DNA from: Litomosoides sigmodontis
Taxonomy: Eukaryota; Nematoda; Chromadorea; Rhabditida; Onchocercidae
Length of the DNA: 64,000 nucleotides
Reading direction: 5' to 3'
NCBI GenBank assembly: GCA_963070105.1
Contig: OY718808.1
Location: forward strand, 6,115,738-6,179,737
The translations under genes and the position numbers were made by a program. Shown here one piece after another: positions 1 to 11,900 of the stretch (the first letter of the stretch is position 1; each line of letters opens with the position of its first letter). The notes under the pieces are model-generated. The model did no database searches and was not told the DNA's origin. It worked only from the letters and a program-made list of their open reading frames with translations.

Positions 1-3000
1 GTCTTCCCATGGTGGCAATGGTGATGAGCAATAACAAAATGGAAAGAGACAACATTTTTCTCATCATCCGTGACCTGAAAACAAATCTTTCTATCCTCTA
101 TCAATAGGATAGAAAAATGAAACTGAAAAGTGAATTAAGTAAATTTTGAAATTTCAGGTCTAAAATTTTTGCTAATTTAAATTTAATAAGATCTTTTTAA
201 GAATAAGTTCTACAAAAAAAATGAAGGGAACAGCAAATAATTGTGAACAGTCCGAAACGATTTACTGAAAAGAGCAGAAATGAGGAATTACATAAAAAGT
301 TCAGCGTGCTGTATTTAATCTTGCTAAATTCGGGAGAGTTCAATTGGACGATTTCGGATTCATAACATTTTCCAGTACTTACTAGGTAACAACTTATGTA
401 AAAATTCCAGTTTGAATAATTTTAGATAATATTTTGTAAAACTTTTAGCAAAGTTTTGCTTGCTATTATAGAACACCAAATGGTTGATTTCAATGTTATG
501 GTCAGCTTTAACGGAAAGTTTAACCAACTGCTTTAAATGGGAATTTTAAATAAATTATTATTTTGTAAGTACTGTGAGCTCAAAACTGATTTATTTCACC
601 TTCCGACTCTAAAAAAAGTTAAAGTGTCATTGGCTCTCAGCTTGTTCAAACGAAATCAATGATTAAATTCGGAAAAACCAAATGGACCAAATACTTAATG
701 CTTTTCACATAGGCCGTCTACCTTCTAACCACTTAGCAATAGTAACAGTTCCAATGATCACTTCTTCATAGTTGGCAGGTTAAATTTAAATTTCAGTGTC
801 ACGCTATTTATGAAATTTGAAAAGACTGCCTGAATCATAAATACTTGTTACTGCTGTTGTAACAGTATTAACAAGTGGTGGCGAAACGTTGAAAACGACA
901 ACAACAAATCGTAACGAATGATATGGGTCGGGCGAAAATGACGAGGGCACTTATAAAAAAGTTAATGGATGTGAGCGCTGTTGTCTCCTCACCTCTCCTT
1001 CGGTTGCTCGCCGCTGACAAAGCAGCCGCACTAATCAGAAAATAAGCAGTAAACCGGTTCGGTTCCACAAAACCCATCGTCAGTCCTTTCCTTCATTCCG
1101 ATGATCGGTGTGGTGGCGCACTTGCTGTTTGTCACACGCTTTTTCAAAGCATTTCATTATTCCACGGCAACAATGGACTGACTGTAAAATTGTTCGTCGA
1201 TGTGATGATAGCAATCAATATCGCGCTGTTCGACTAACATATTAACTGCATGGCACTTAATTTGTCAAAAATTTCCCTTTTGCTGCACTTCGAATTTCAA
1301 CTACGCTTGTTGGCATCACCATACACCTGAACAACGTAGACGAGGATGGTCAAAGTGAGGTTACGTGACGCACGTGCAATGGATGCTGTGGAATCAATCA
1401 AAATTGATTTTTCTGCATTTCAAATCTTTTCAAACAAAAGTGAAAGAAGTGAAGGTGGTTTACAGGAATCATTATTTCTTTATTCATAAATTGCTTAACA
1501 TCTCTCTTTCTCTCTCTCTCTCTTTTTCTTGTGAAATCCAAGTTATCTATTTGGATCAGACAATTGCAACTTTAACATAAAACAATTGCGCACCATCTAG
1601 CAGCGAACAAAAGATGAGAGAATTATCGATCGATAAAAAGGGGGAGTTGTTCAGTGCTTTTTAATGAGTGCAATATGAGTGCGACTATCGACCGATCAGA
1701 TTTCATGAAGTAATTCAATTTCAATCACTTACAGGGACAATCATCCAGTGAATTCATGGTTTACATCGTTTTGTTGAATTTTTTAAATTCAACTCATTAG
1801 AATATACTCTTTTAATTTTCCTTATATTCATTCAATGATAATTCAATTGTACTTCCTGCTGTTATGACTCTGCTCTGAGAAAGACAGTGGGGAAATACAA
1901 AAGTATTTGTGAAAGGTGAAATTTTAAAATTAGCGAATTGAGGAATTTCAAAAAGCTAAAAGATTATGTTATAAACAGAATTGAGCATTAGAGATATTTT
2001 CATTGAATTTTAATCGGTTTATTTCGAAATTCGTTATTTTAATAATTCTCCATGAAGAGAAGATTGCTACATTACAATGTAAGATTACAACGCATATATT
2101 TGACGACGCGTGCGATCTTTACTCCATGGATACCTTCAAAAAAACATTGATAGAAATTTACTGCTTTTAGAAGCGAATTTAAAAACTCAATTATAAATTG
2201 GAATTTAGAAGAAATGGGAAATTTTAAAAGATAAATGAAAAATTAAAAATGGCATGAAGAAATAAATGGTCGATTTCATTACAATGTCAGTCATTCGTTT
2301 CCGTTCAATGTTCAACAGAAAGGATGACAAAGAAAAGTTTAAAACGTTAAAAAAAAAGATAAACGTTTCCCAGGCGAAATGAAGGATTGATTTATTTTCA
2401 CTTTCACATTGGAATCCTTTTATCACCGGTTCTGCTCGCCCTCCCAAAAATTCCTGCTCCTCTATTTCAGAAACGGGAAGAAATGTGATATGCAAACGAA
2501 TTAATTAGCATACAATTCAGGATGCTCTTAGCCTACTGCCAATACCTCTAAATGTAATACGAATTTAATATAAAGGAAGCTAAGTGAGAAACTGAGAACT
2601 GCACGTTAATTTCCTCAATAAATTAAATAAAATTCCATAAAGATAAAATTGCTAAAAAAATGTACTACAAGATGGGAAGTAATGGGATGGATCGATTGGA
2701 TGAAGCAATATGTTAATGCTTTTATCATTTGAAATTTCGAAGAAATTGTTTACGTAACACATAAATGGCAAAATGCAATTAACACAGAGTAAATGAATTT
2801 TAAATATGCTAATGGAATATTTCGTAATTGAACGTGTGAAGCAAAAAAATGTTTTAGCGTTGCATCTGAGTCATGAAAATACGGAAATTTGGAACGAAGA
2901 TGAGAATGCTAGCACTGTTTGAAAAATATCAGCTCACTTTCCTTTCGAGAAATCACTTATTTTAAAAATAGCTTTAGTCAACACATTGTCTTCACGGAAT

Positions 3001-3611
3001 TGACGTAACTATGAATGAACTGAAGCTGTCAGTTAATATTATCTGAAAATTTTCTTCAAAAGCTTATTTTGAAAGGCTAGTTGAAATGAACTTGCAAAAC
3101 GAAGATCGGAAGCTTTTGAATTATTCAGCATTGATAAAGACAATCAGTTTCCGCTACTTTATGGCTGGGAATATAATTTTATTTCGACTGAACTTGAAAA
3201 ATCTAGCAGAATTCTAAGGGAAATAACTTGCAGTAACGATAAAAGTTTTCCTGAAATTTTCATTCTTACGAGAAAAAATGCACCACTTTTGGTTGCTTGT
3301 AAATGTGTGAGAAAGAATTTTAATTTAAAATAATGAAATGAGCAGTTTCATTTGATTGTTTTGTCATTGTTTAGTTCATAAGCGGTTCAGTCTGAAAGAG
3401 CAACAACCAAAAAGTAATTTAATGATCGACAAAGAACGAGGTTGCACATTTGCATCGATTTATAACAAGAATATTTCATTTCTGGAATTGAAATATCATC
3501 GCATTGAAACATAAATTTTGAAATTTAATGTGAATGAAAGAAATCAGTGCAACTCAACTAAATTCCCTAACTAGTCAATCAATATTCATTATGAGCATTT
3601 TAATTATATAA
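1..3611. other. Gene-poor AT-rich stretch, no coding exon recognised
   Basis: I see no supported gene. Open frames of 60-100 codons occur on both strands but have low-complexity Phe/Leu/Ser composition and lack paired acceptor and donor sites. A CT-rich run lies near 1500-1530. Missing 5' exons of the downstream SH2-kinase could lie at the right end, but I could not identify one. Confidence 0.5.
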
Positions 3612-3623
3612 TTGGAATTTGCT

Positions 3624-6594
3624 GAATGGTACCATGGATTGCTGCCACGTAAAGATATAAACAACCTGCTCGCTAAACACGGCCAATTTTTGGTGCGTGA
3701 AACAGAAATGAAGAAAGGCGAAGTGTGATCTTTGATATCTTCTATATAAATACATAAATTATAAATATAAATAAATATAAATATAAATATAAATATAAAT
3801 ATAAATATAAATATAAATATAAATATAAATATAAATATAAATATAAATATAAATATAAATATAAATATAAATATAAATATAAATATAAATATAAATATAA
3901 ATATAAATATAAATATAAATATAAATATAAATATAAATATAAATATAAATATAAATATAAATATAAATATAAATATAAATATAAATATAAATATAAATAT
4001 AAATATAAATATAAATATAAATATAAATATAAATATAAATATAAATATATATATATAATTCCCAGTTATGCCAAAAACACTGAATTCAGATATGTCACAT
4101 CTCACAGCTTGGCAGCTTTACAAATTACATTTTTTGAGAGAAAAAAAGTGAGGGAGTTGAAAAGAAATGCAAAACGGCAAAAATTACAGTTCGAACATTT
4201 CTGTTAGAAAGCAACAATTGTCTATAGCTTACCATAAGGAAGAAAAAAAAATTTGCACATGAAATTAATGAATTTAGGGGCACCAACCTGTGCTATCAGT
4301 AAAATGGAATAATAAGAGAATGCATTACATTATCCGTCAAACTGATGGAAAGGTTTTTATTGAAAAACGCCAATTTCCTTCCATATGTGAACTGATAAGG
4401 TACCAATCACGCTGTGATAGAAATTTTTCTTTTATAACAGAAATGAAAAATTTGAGTGTTTGCGTTCCGGATTACAGTTAAAATATTTGAATAGTAAAAA
4501 AAACGAACTCAGAGACTTAAAATTAGATTTAGATATCATTTGACCACCAAAGATCCAATAACCGATCAGAGTGGTGCTGTACTCCTTTATGCTGTTCCTC
4601 GACAGAGTTGGGAAGTGAAGCATGAACAGGTCAGATGGGCGTTTAATTCAACAAATTCACTCATTCCATTCGTGAGATAATTTGATGCGGCTGAACAATT
4701 TTACGTGATTTGCACGTTTTGCATTCAAAACAATGGAGAAATTGCAGATTGAATATGACGAATTATTAGGAGAAGGTGCAATGTCCGCCGTTTACAGAGG
4801 TACATTTAGGGATGATGGAAGGGAAAAAGAGGTAATTAATGTCCTAATTCAATCAAAAAAGATTTTATTAAAAAATTTCGTTGAAATTTTTCGCAATTGG
4901 AAGAAAGAACGAAACCATTCATACAAGCAATACTTGCACTTAAAGCATTTATTAGATGAAATTTAATATTAGTGACTTTTTGAATGTAGAAAATTCTGTT
5001 TGAAAAATGGTAGGTTTTCCGTTAAGGTTGCAGTTAAAGTGCACAAAGGACGCAGTTCAGGTAGAGAGACCGTGGAAGAGATTTGTCGAGAAGCGCGTAT
5101 AATACGTAGATTGGAGCATCCAAACGTTATTCGCCTCTACGGCATAGCAATCAGTAAGGTATTTGACAACTATCAAATTTCAACGAAATACACAATCAAT
5201 AAGTGATAATAGAAGAAAATAAGCTTAAAATAGCAATTATCTTTTTCGTTGTAATTAAACTGAAAATTTTTTCCACATTTATTAGAAAGGTTCACGGGTT
5301 AAAAAGTTAACTTTAATAATGAAACTGTTAAAGGAACCTGTAATTCTACTAATGGAATTGCTCAAAGACGGAAGCTTGGATGCTTTGTTGGTGACGAAAG
5401 GCTCAACGTTAAGTATACGAGAAAAGTTATACTTCTGCCTGGACATTGCGTCGGGTCTGGAATTCCTACATCACAATGGAGTCATTCATCGAGACATTTC
5501 CGCGAGGTGACAGAATTTATGATCAGTGTTTCATCCAACTAATAATCATCATTTATCATCAAAACAATTTTTAGAATTCATCGGTAAATTTGACAGTTAC
5601 ATGTCAAAAAAACGATTATTTTTAGTTTTTAAATTTCTGCTAATGAAAGTAATTTCTAACTTTCAATTATTGAGGGTGAAATTTTGCTAAATAGCTTAAT
5701 GAAACTTTAAGAAATTGCTTGGTGGAAGATATGTGTGTCAAAATTTCCGACTTCCATCTATCGCGAGAAATTAGAAAACAAAATGAAAAGTACAGGATGA
5801 AACGATCCGAACAGAATTTGCCCATAAGGTTTAATGTATTTAAAATGATTGAGGGTTAGATCACAGCGGTCAGAATATTTCGAAAATTAAAAATCAAGTT
5901 TAAAGTTTCCCTTCTGAGGCCGTAGGATATGGTAAACATTTAAGACACAGCTGGTCTTACTTTTCAAAGTTCAAAGTCGATTTCTCTTATTTAATTAGTA
6001 TGAAATTCAGCTTTTATGGGAAAAGGCTGAGTTATGGCGAGATGAGATTACATGGAAGTTTGCAATTTACATTTACATCAAACAACCGAACGAGCAAATG
6101 AATTTAAATATGATTTGATCATAAACTATTATAATGGAATAAATTTAAGAATAAATTGAGTAATAATGTGATACAGATGGCTAGCGCCGGAAACGATAAA
6201 AAGTGCAATATATACGACAAAGTCGGATGTGTTCAGTTATGGGGTACTGCTCTGGGAAGTATTTACAAATGGTGCGGAACCGTATTGCGGAATGACCGTC
6301 GCTGAAGTTATTATTAATGTAAGCTATTTCAGTCATTCTAAAACAAAATGAAGTATTGAAGCAGCATTGGTTAATTATTCTTTTTTAAACAAAAAAAGAA
6401 TATGAAAATGAAGTTCCGTTAACCGATGAAAGGTTTAGGTGAAGGAAGGATATCGAATACCATCGCCAGATGCAATGCCTAGACGGTTGCAGGCCCTGCA
6501 AAGAAATTGCTTCCAAACGGAACCCTCAAAACGATGGTCGATGACACAAATTCGACAGAAAGTTGAAATGATTTGTTTAGAATTTCAGAATTAA
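3624..6594 (+). CDS. SH2-domain non-receptor tyrosine kinase, Fer-like (5' end unresolved)
   Basis: Nine exons: 3624-3722, 4278-4399, 4533-4629, 4748-4831, 5027-5158, 5334-5506, 5712-5828, 6177-6318, 6439-6594, giving 373 residues in one frame. The first ~105 residues are an SH2 domain: EWYHGLLPR start, FLVRE phosphate-binding strand, then LSVKW and a YHLTT end. A tyrosine kinase domain follows directly: glycine loop [17 protein letters not shown] lysine, HRDISARN catalytic loop, LPIRWLAPE substrate site, [12 protein letters not shown]. This SH2-kinase order with no SH3 is typical of the expanded nematode Fer-like family, which phosphorylates tyrosines in the cytoplasm. The metal-binding motif reads SDFHLS, so the DFG glycine is His. 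The 5' end is unclear: an in-frame TAA at 3609 lies just upstream, and there is no ATG or AG acceptor between it and the SH2 codons. Either an odd splice site or a damaged gene would explain this. Family certain, activity uncertain. Confidence 0.88.
3765..4052. repeat. (AAATAT)n hexamer microsatellite in kinase intron 1
   Basis: An almost pure period-6 array of about 46 copies, ending in a short TA run. It lies entirely within the first intron (3723-4277) of the SH2-kinase and splits its SH2 domain coding sequence. The reverse strand reads as a meaningless Ile-Phe open frame. Confidence 0.97.
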
Positions 6595-6655
6595 ACCTTT
6601 AATTATACAATTTCAAGTCATAATTCCAGTGTATTGAAATATCATTTCCTCTCGA

Positions 6656-6661
6656 AATAAA
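6656..6661 (+). terminator. Polyadenylation signal AATAAA of the SH2-kinase
   Basis: Canonical AATAAA about 60 nt after the kinase stop codon, a normal nematode 3' UTR distance. Confidence 0.55.
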
Positions 6662-8897
6662 TTCAATTTCATTCGTCTTATTTCACCTGTACAACTGTCG
6701 TTTGTAATTTGATGGGTGATAGTATACAATTTTTAATCAAATGCATCAATAAGTAAGAAATTCAAAAGCCATCTGAGAAATCAACTGAGAATACTTCTTC
6801 ATGTCTTACTCGTAAGCCACGAACACCAAAATTATTCATTAAACAGTATGCACTGGCTAGGATGTTAGCGTTGCATTATGGATCCGTCGATTTGACTACT
6901 TTTCGTGTACGCTTATGGAAATGCATTTTAGTCGGCTGCTGGTACGCACTGAAGGAAGGATATATGTGTGCAAGAGCGACGTTTTCATGCGTAATATTGC
7001 TTCTTTGCACTTCGGCACCACTGAGAGACGTGAGTTGTGTTTCGTCGCACTGACGGCATCTATCAATGGCGACCTTTTGCTGACCGTACCGCACATCCAA
7101 ATACAGTTATGCGTGCGTGCGTGCGGATAAATCACCGAGCAGTACTGATGGCTGGCAGCACAGTCATCTCCCATCAGTCAGGTTAACTCTCCCGTAAACC
7201 TGTCACTTATAACTTCCTCCACTCCACTCATCGTCAACCAGCCAGCTATTACTCCCTGTGTCTCCCTTTCCTTCCCTCACGCACATCTCTTACTTTCTAT
7301 TTTGTACGGATCGTTTTGCTAACGTCAGAAGCGCAATTGCTTGTACGAATCCATTACATAGAAGCTGTTATTTCGTTGCAGTATTGCGATTGACCGATGG
7401 CTATACTTTGAGAGAAAGATAATAATGCGAAAGTATGAAAAGACTAAATTCACTTGTAGCATCTGTTTTTTTTTTAAACTTACATTCCACTGCTTCAATT
7501 TCTTCGTTGCTTTCATCGTCCATTTCTCATATCATTTTGTTTTATTTGACATTAAAGAAAACTGCGCTGTACGATTATTGGCAAATAGTTTTTCTCGTTC
7601 GTGATGGCTTTAAATTTGAGAAATTCCGAGATAGAGGCAAACATAAGAGTGATTGATGGCAGGATGTGTTTCAATGTATTCCAACAGTTTTCACTGTCGA
7701 GGGACTTTTACGTAAGTGACGTGGATGCTAGTTCCCTTTAGCCTACTTTTATTGCATTTGCATAATTAATTGTTCGGCTACTCTTCCTTAGTATTCGTCA
7801 TATGAAGTTTTTTATTTATGCCATGAACATTTCTTGCTGCCCGTTACGTCTAAAATAATTTCTTGTTGGACAATCCCTCGTTATCGGTTTCTACAGAAAA
7901 CTTTAGAATGCTCATTCACAGATATGAAATTAGGGCATGTAATTAAATTTCTGATAGGATAAAGCTTAGTTTCTGCTTTTTTTCTTGTTTATTATTTATG
8001 AGCAATGATCAGCCGCAGACAAAGGTTTAGTGTGGTTTTGATGATTATGGTGGAGAAAGCAGCGGAAATGCATGTCTGACGTGTGGAGAGAACATGCGGT
8101 TTCAATCAGTTTGTGATTTCCTTTCAGTTTACACTTGCACTACTTCTTCATTCAAGTAACTTTAGGTAGTGTGAGGCAAAGCACCAGGAAAATTATTCAG
8201 CAAAGGAAAACCTGACTTGCAAAGTAGCGCGGAGGCCACAGTGACCCTATGAATACATGTCGGATGATATTAGATGTGCGCTTGAATGAATGACTACTTT
8301 TAGCAGTGGAAGATTAATATGATGATGCGACATACTTTGATAAGAGCCTAAAAAAATTGTTTCGAATACCTGCTATTTAGTTTTTTTCCTGAACATCTGT
8401 TGTTAAAATCCTTTTCTCGGCCGATTCGTTCTGGATTTTTTCAAAATCGATTACTTTTTGTTCCGATTTTTCAAAATTATTTTTTTGGTAGCAAAATATG
8501 GAGATGGTATGGCCTAGGCACCTCCTAGAGATTAGAATGACAAGAAATTGTTAATCAAAATGGAAATTCTGGCTATTCTACTACAAATATTTTTCTCGGT
8601 TTGGTTAGACTCAGGAAGTACAAGTGCAACCAACTGTTGAAGTTTAGGTTATGACAAAATAGGGTAGGTGAAACGACATGTAATAAGTCTGATACAGTGC
8701 AGTTTTTGTTGGTAATTGTAAATTTATCAATTAAATTCCAATGAAATCGTAAAATTGCCGACGTTCAGATCTCAAAAGTTCCGACGTAAATTTCATTAAC
8801 AATAGATTTTTGCAAGCATAAATTTTTATTTTTTATTTCATAAACCATTGCGCTTGAGGCTTAAGGTTAAAAAAATTAAGATAAAATTCAAAATTTC
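6662..8897. other. Intergenic region between the kinase and ALS2
   Basis: No exon supported. A less AT-rich patch at about 6860-7300 yields several short overlapping open frames on both strands, none with convincing splice sites. It also contains a (TGCG) run near 7110-7126 and a small inverted repeat (ACTGATGG / CCATCAGT, 7144-7178). It could hold the ALS2 promoter. Confidence 0.4.
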
Positions 8898-8899
8898 AG
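8898..8899 (+). promoter_or_regulatory. Probable trans-splice acceptor for ALS2
   Basis: AAATTTCAG is followed 40 nt later by the ALS2 ATG, and I see no upstream exon to pair with it. This is the usual arrangement for a nematode spliced leader. An in-frame stop at 8913 rules out an N-terminal extension. Confidence 0.5.
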
Positions 8900-8911
8900 A
8901 AGCTTTTGCTT

Positions 8912-8977
8912 ATGAAAAAAAGAAAAGGCAGTACATTTAATGAGATTGGTATTCACTTGTTGGGAGTCTGGATGTGA
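8912..8977 (+). other. Short upstream ORF overlapping the ALS2 start
   Basis: An ATG at 8912 opens a 21-codon frame that runs past the ALS2 ATG at 8940 in another frame and stops at 8975-8977. If the transcript begins at the 8899 acceptor, this is the first AUG met by ribosomes and may limit alsin translation. Confidence 0.4.
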
Positions 8978-11900
8978 AGAAGTTTATACGAAAGGATGGA
9001 AAATACTTGCGGACTCAATAATTTCAACTTCAAGAGACGTTGTGATTTTTCACGGTGACGTTCTTGCTTTGGAGGATGGCACTGTAGTGCGTTTTGTTTT
9101 CTTATGGCCCTCAAAAGTGTTTTCTTCACTTAATTAGCTAACCTGTGATACATTACTTCTGAAGGCATTTCTGTGCTGAAGGAAGAGGGGACAGATGTTG
9201 CAGAAAAGTAAGGAGGTGATTTCTTGTTCCATTAAGCTTTCATCATGAAACTCTCCTTTTAGTACACATATACCTCATCCGGTACGAAGAAACCGTATCT
9301 AACTGGATCTTCGCTTTCCTCATCTCGTTTTATCTCATTGCATGCTGCCTATGGAAAATTATTTTTGGTGAATGAAGAAGGTCGTCTTTTCGGTTGTGGA
9401 CATACTGCTTGTGGTGAATGCGGCGTGATCTCTTCAATCCCCGTTGAATCTTTGCGTGAAATTGAATTAGTGCCACCACTAGCTGTTTGCCCTCATGGAT
9501 CAGTGGTCACTGCTGCGGAGTACGAACTTCTAAATCTCTTGAAAATCACTTGGAATATAGTAAAAATATTGTATATAGCAACAAGATTTAAAGTTGTATG
9601 GTCGCAAATTTATAACTGTCTCTAATTTTTAATTTATTTTTCACATTTCTGCAGAAAAAATTAAATAAAATTATCCTATCCTTTTAATTAATTAAAGGAG
9701 GGAATTTTTTTAAAAGGTGTGAAAGTTATACTATTCAACTGAATTTTCGCCCTTTCTCTTTATTTTTTATGCACAGTTCAAGTTTAGGTCACTGAAGGTG
9801 AGGCTCGTTCAAACATCCTCATCGGAGGTTTGCGTTACTGATTTCCGTGATCAATTATGGAAATATGGGGGTGGAAGATTAGAATTCGATTCGCTAGGGC
9901 GCATTCAAGTCCAGCCTTTACAACTTGCACCGAGACGCAAAGTTTTGCAGCTATGTGCGGGGAGGTTAGTTTTAAGGCGTTTTTAATGTCATTAATTCTA
10001 ATTTTGCAAAGTTTTTTAGGAAGCACTTTGTTTGCTTGGCTGTCCCTTTAACTGGTAAAGATGATGACACCGATGTTGAAAGTTCGCCAACTTCAGAAGT
10101 GCGAAAATTGAACAAGTGTGAAAAATGTCAAGAAGAGTGTGAGCTACAACTTAGTACATTAATGTGTAAAGCTGACCAGGTTTTGCTTTTCTTCTAATTT
10201 GCTCTGCTCACTTTGTTACTGTGGTCCAGCGTTATATTTTTAGTTTTCCTTGACAAACTAAAGAAATATTCTTATTCGTCTCGTATTTCTCTCGAGCATC
10301 TAAATTCAACTTGTAGGTATGGAGTATTTTTATTTTATTGAAGCTTATTTTGAAGTATTCTGTTTTAACGAATTTTAAATATTAAAAAAAGTGACTTTGT
10401 TTAGAAGAAAGAATCACAAATTGCATTTGGAAGCTGTGAAAAAGGACTAACTGTAAAAGCGGATTTCGCTGTTCGTAATTCATGCTCACTTCTGGATGCA
10501 GATAGTAGGTAATCATTTTTTTAAATTGTGCGGTTGCTTTTTATTTTTCTAATTGAAAGGTGTGATGCTTTTAGTGCAAGACAGCACCAATCACTTCATT
10601 TCTGTAGCTCATCACGTATTGTCAAAACCACTGCTGCAAATCAATGGAAAAATACTTCATTCAATGAATTTGAAATGAAGGAAATGAAAAATATTAACAC
10701 TTGGGATCGAATTGGGAAACACTCAACCTTGGTTTCAATTGGAAATCTACCTGATATGTATTACATGCAAAATACAAGTGAGAGTTTTGTTTGAGCATTC
10801 ATATATTTTTATTTTTTTCTTTCATACTCTAGTCAAAATTGTTCGCAAAGAAATTTACATATTTTCATATGCAGAGGAATTATCATCAAGTTGTACTGTT
10901 CACAATGAGAGCCCTTCAAAATCAGATGGAAGTGTTTTATCCAGTTCGCAGGATGATCCTGACATACTGCCAGAGATCTGGACATGGGGCGCCAATGAAA
11001 ATGGCCAGCTGGGACATGACGATTTAGCTGTGAGGTATCGCAAATAGGGGGCTTTTTTAAATTGTTGAAAGCACACTGTTCACACCTTCAGTAAACTTTG
11101 AGTATCTAGAAGGCAGTTCCTTTTTGAGTTTTTGGTTTCGTTACAGGAGAGCGCCATTTAAAATAGTCGGTTTATCCGGCATGTATTGTGTCAAAGTGGC
11201 AGCAGGAGACAACCATACCATAGCACTGACAGCAGCTGGCAAGGTTCTTAGTCTTCTCATTAGCATTTGTTTATTATCTTTCGATCAAAAGTTAACCATT
11301 GGTAAAGGATTTGAATAGATTAGACATCTTATCGAAAAATTTTTTCAGTTATATGTCTGGGGATCAAATAGTGATGGGCAGTTAAAACAAGCGAACCTGT
11401 CATCTATAGCGAAACCAACGCTTTTTAAAGTCAGTTTTGTCGGTTTAAAGAAAATGGCTCTCTTTAACATTTTATGAGTACAATAGCTGCATAACAATTT
11501 CTACTTATCTATTTTCTTATTTCTGTTTATAACTTTTGGTAAAGGGAAATGAACTACAGTTCTTTCTTTGTAACAGTTATTTTTCTCCCTTATTTTTCCA
11601 GGTTGGAAGCCATTCCTTCGTTCTCGATGCATTTGCAAATGGTTGTCAGACAGGTATTATTGTTGGCGGTGTAGCAAATTCAATCACGCTCTATCTCTGT
11701 GGAGGTAATACCGTGGAGAAATCACCTCAGTCGTTATCACTACCAAAAGAGGTTTCTTTTGCTCCTATTTTTCAATTTTTATTTCCACGTCACCTTGCCT
11801 TTTTATAATTTTAAATTTCTGTAAATTTATACTTCTTTCAAACTCTTGTTCATATTTGTCTAGTTGCTTGTTATGGGACAATGTTAGTCTTTTCCTTGAG

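Noticed and set aside
3575..4105. 176-codon minus-strand frame of alternating Ile-Phe
   Set aside because: Pure translation of the AAATAT microsatellite.
6862..7174. Cluster of short overlapping frames on both strands
   Set aside because: A local rise in GC lowers stop frequency; no splice sites, domain or codon signal.
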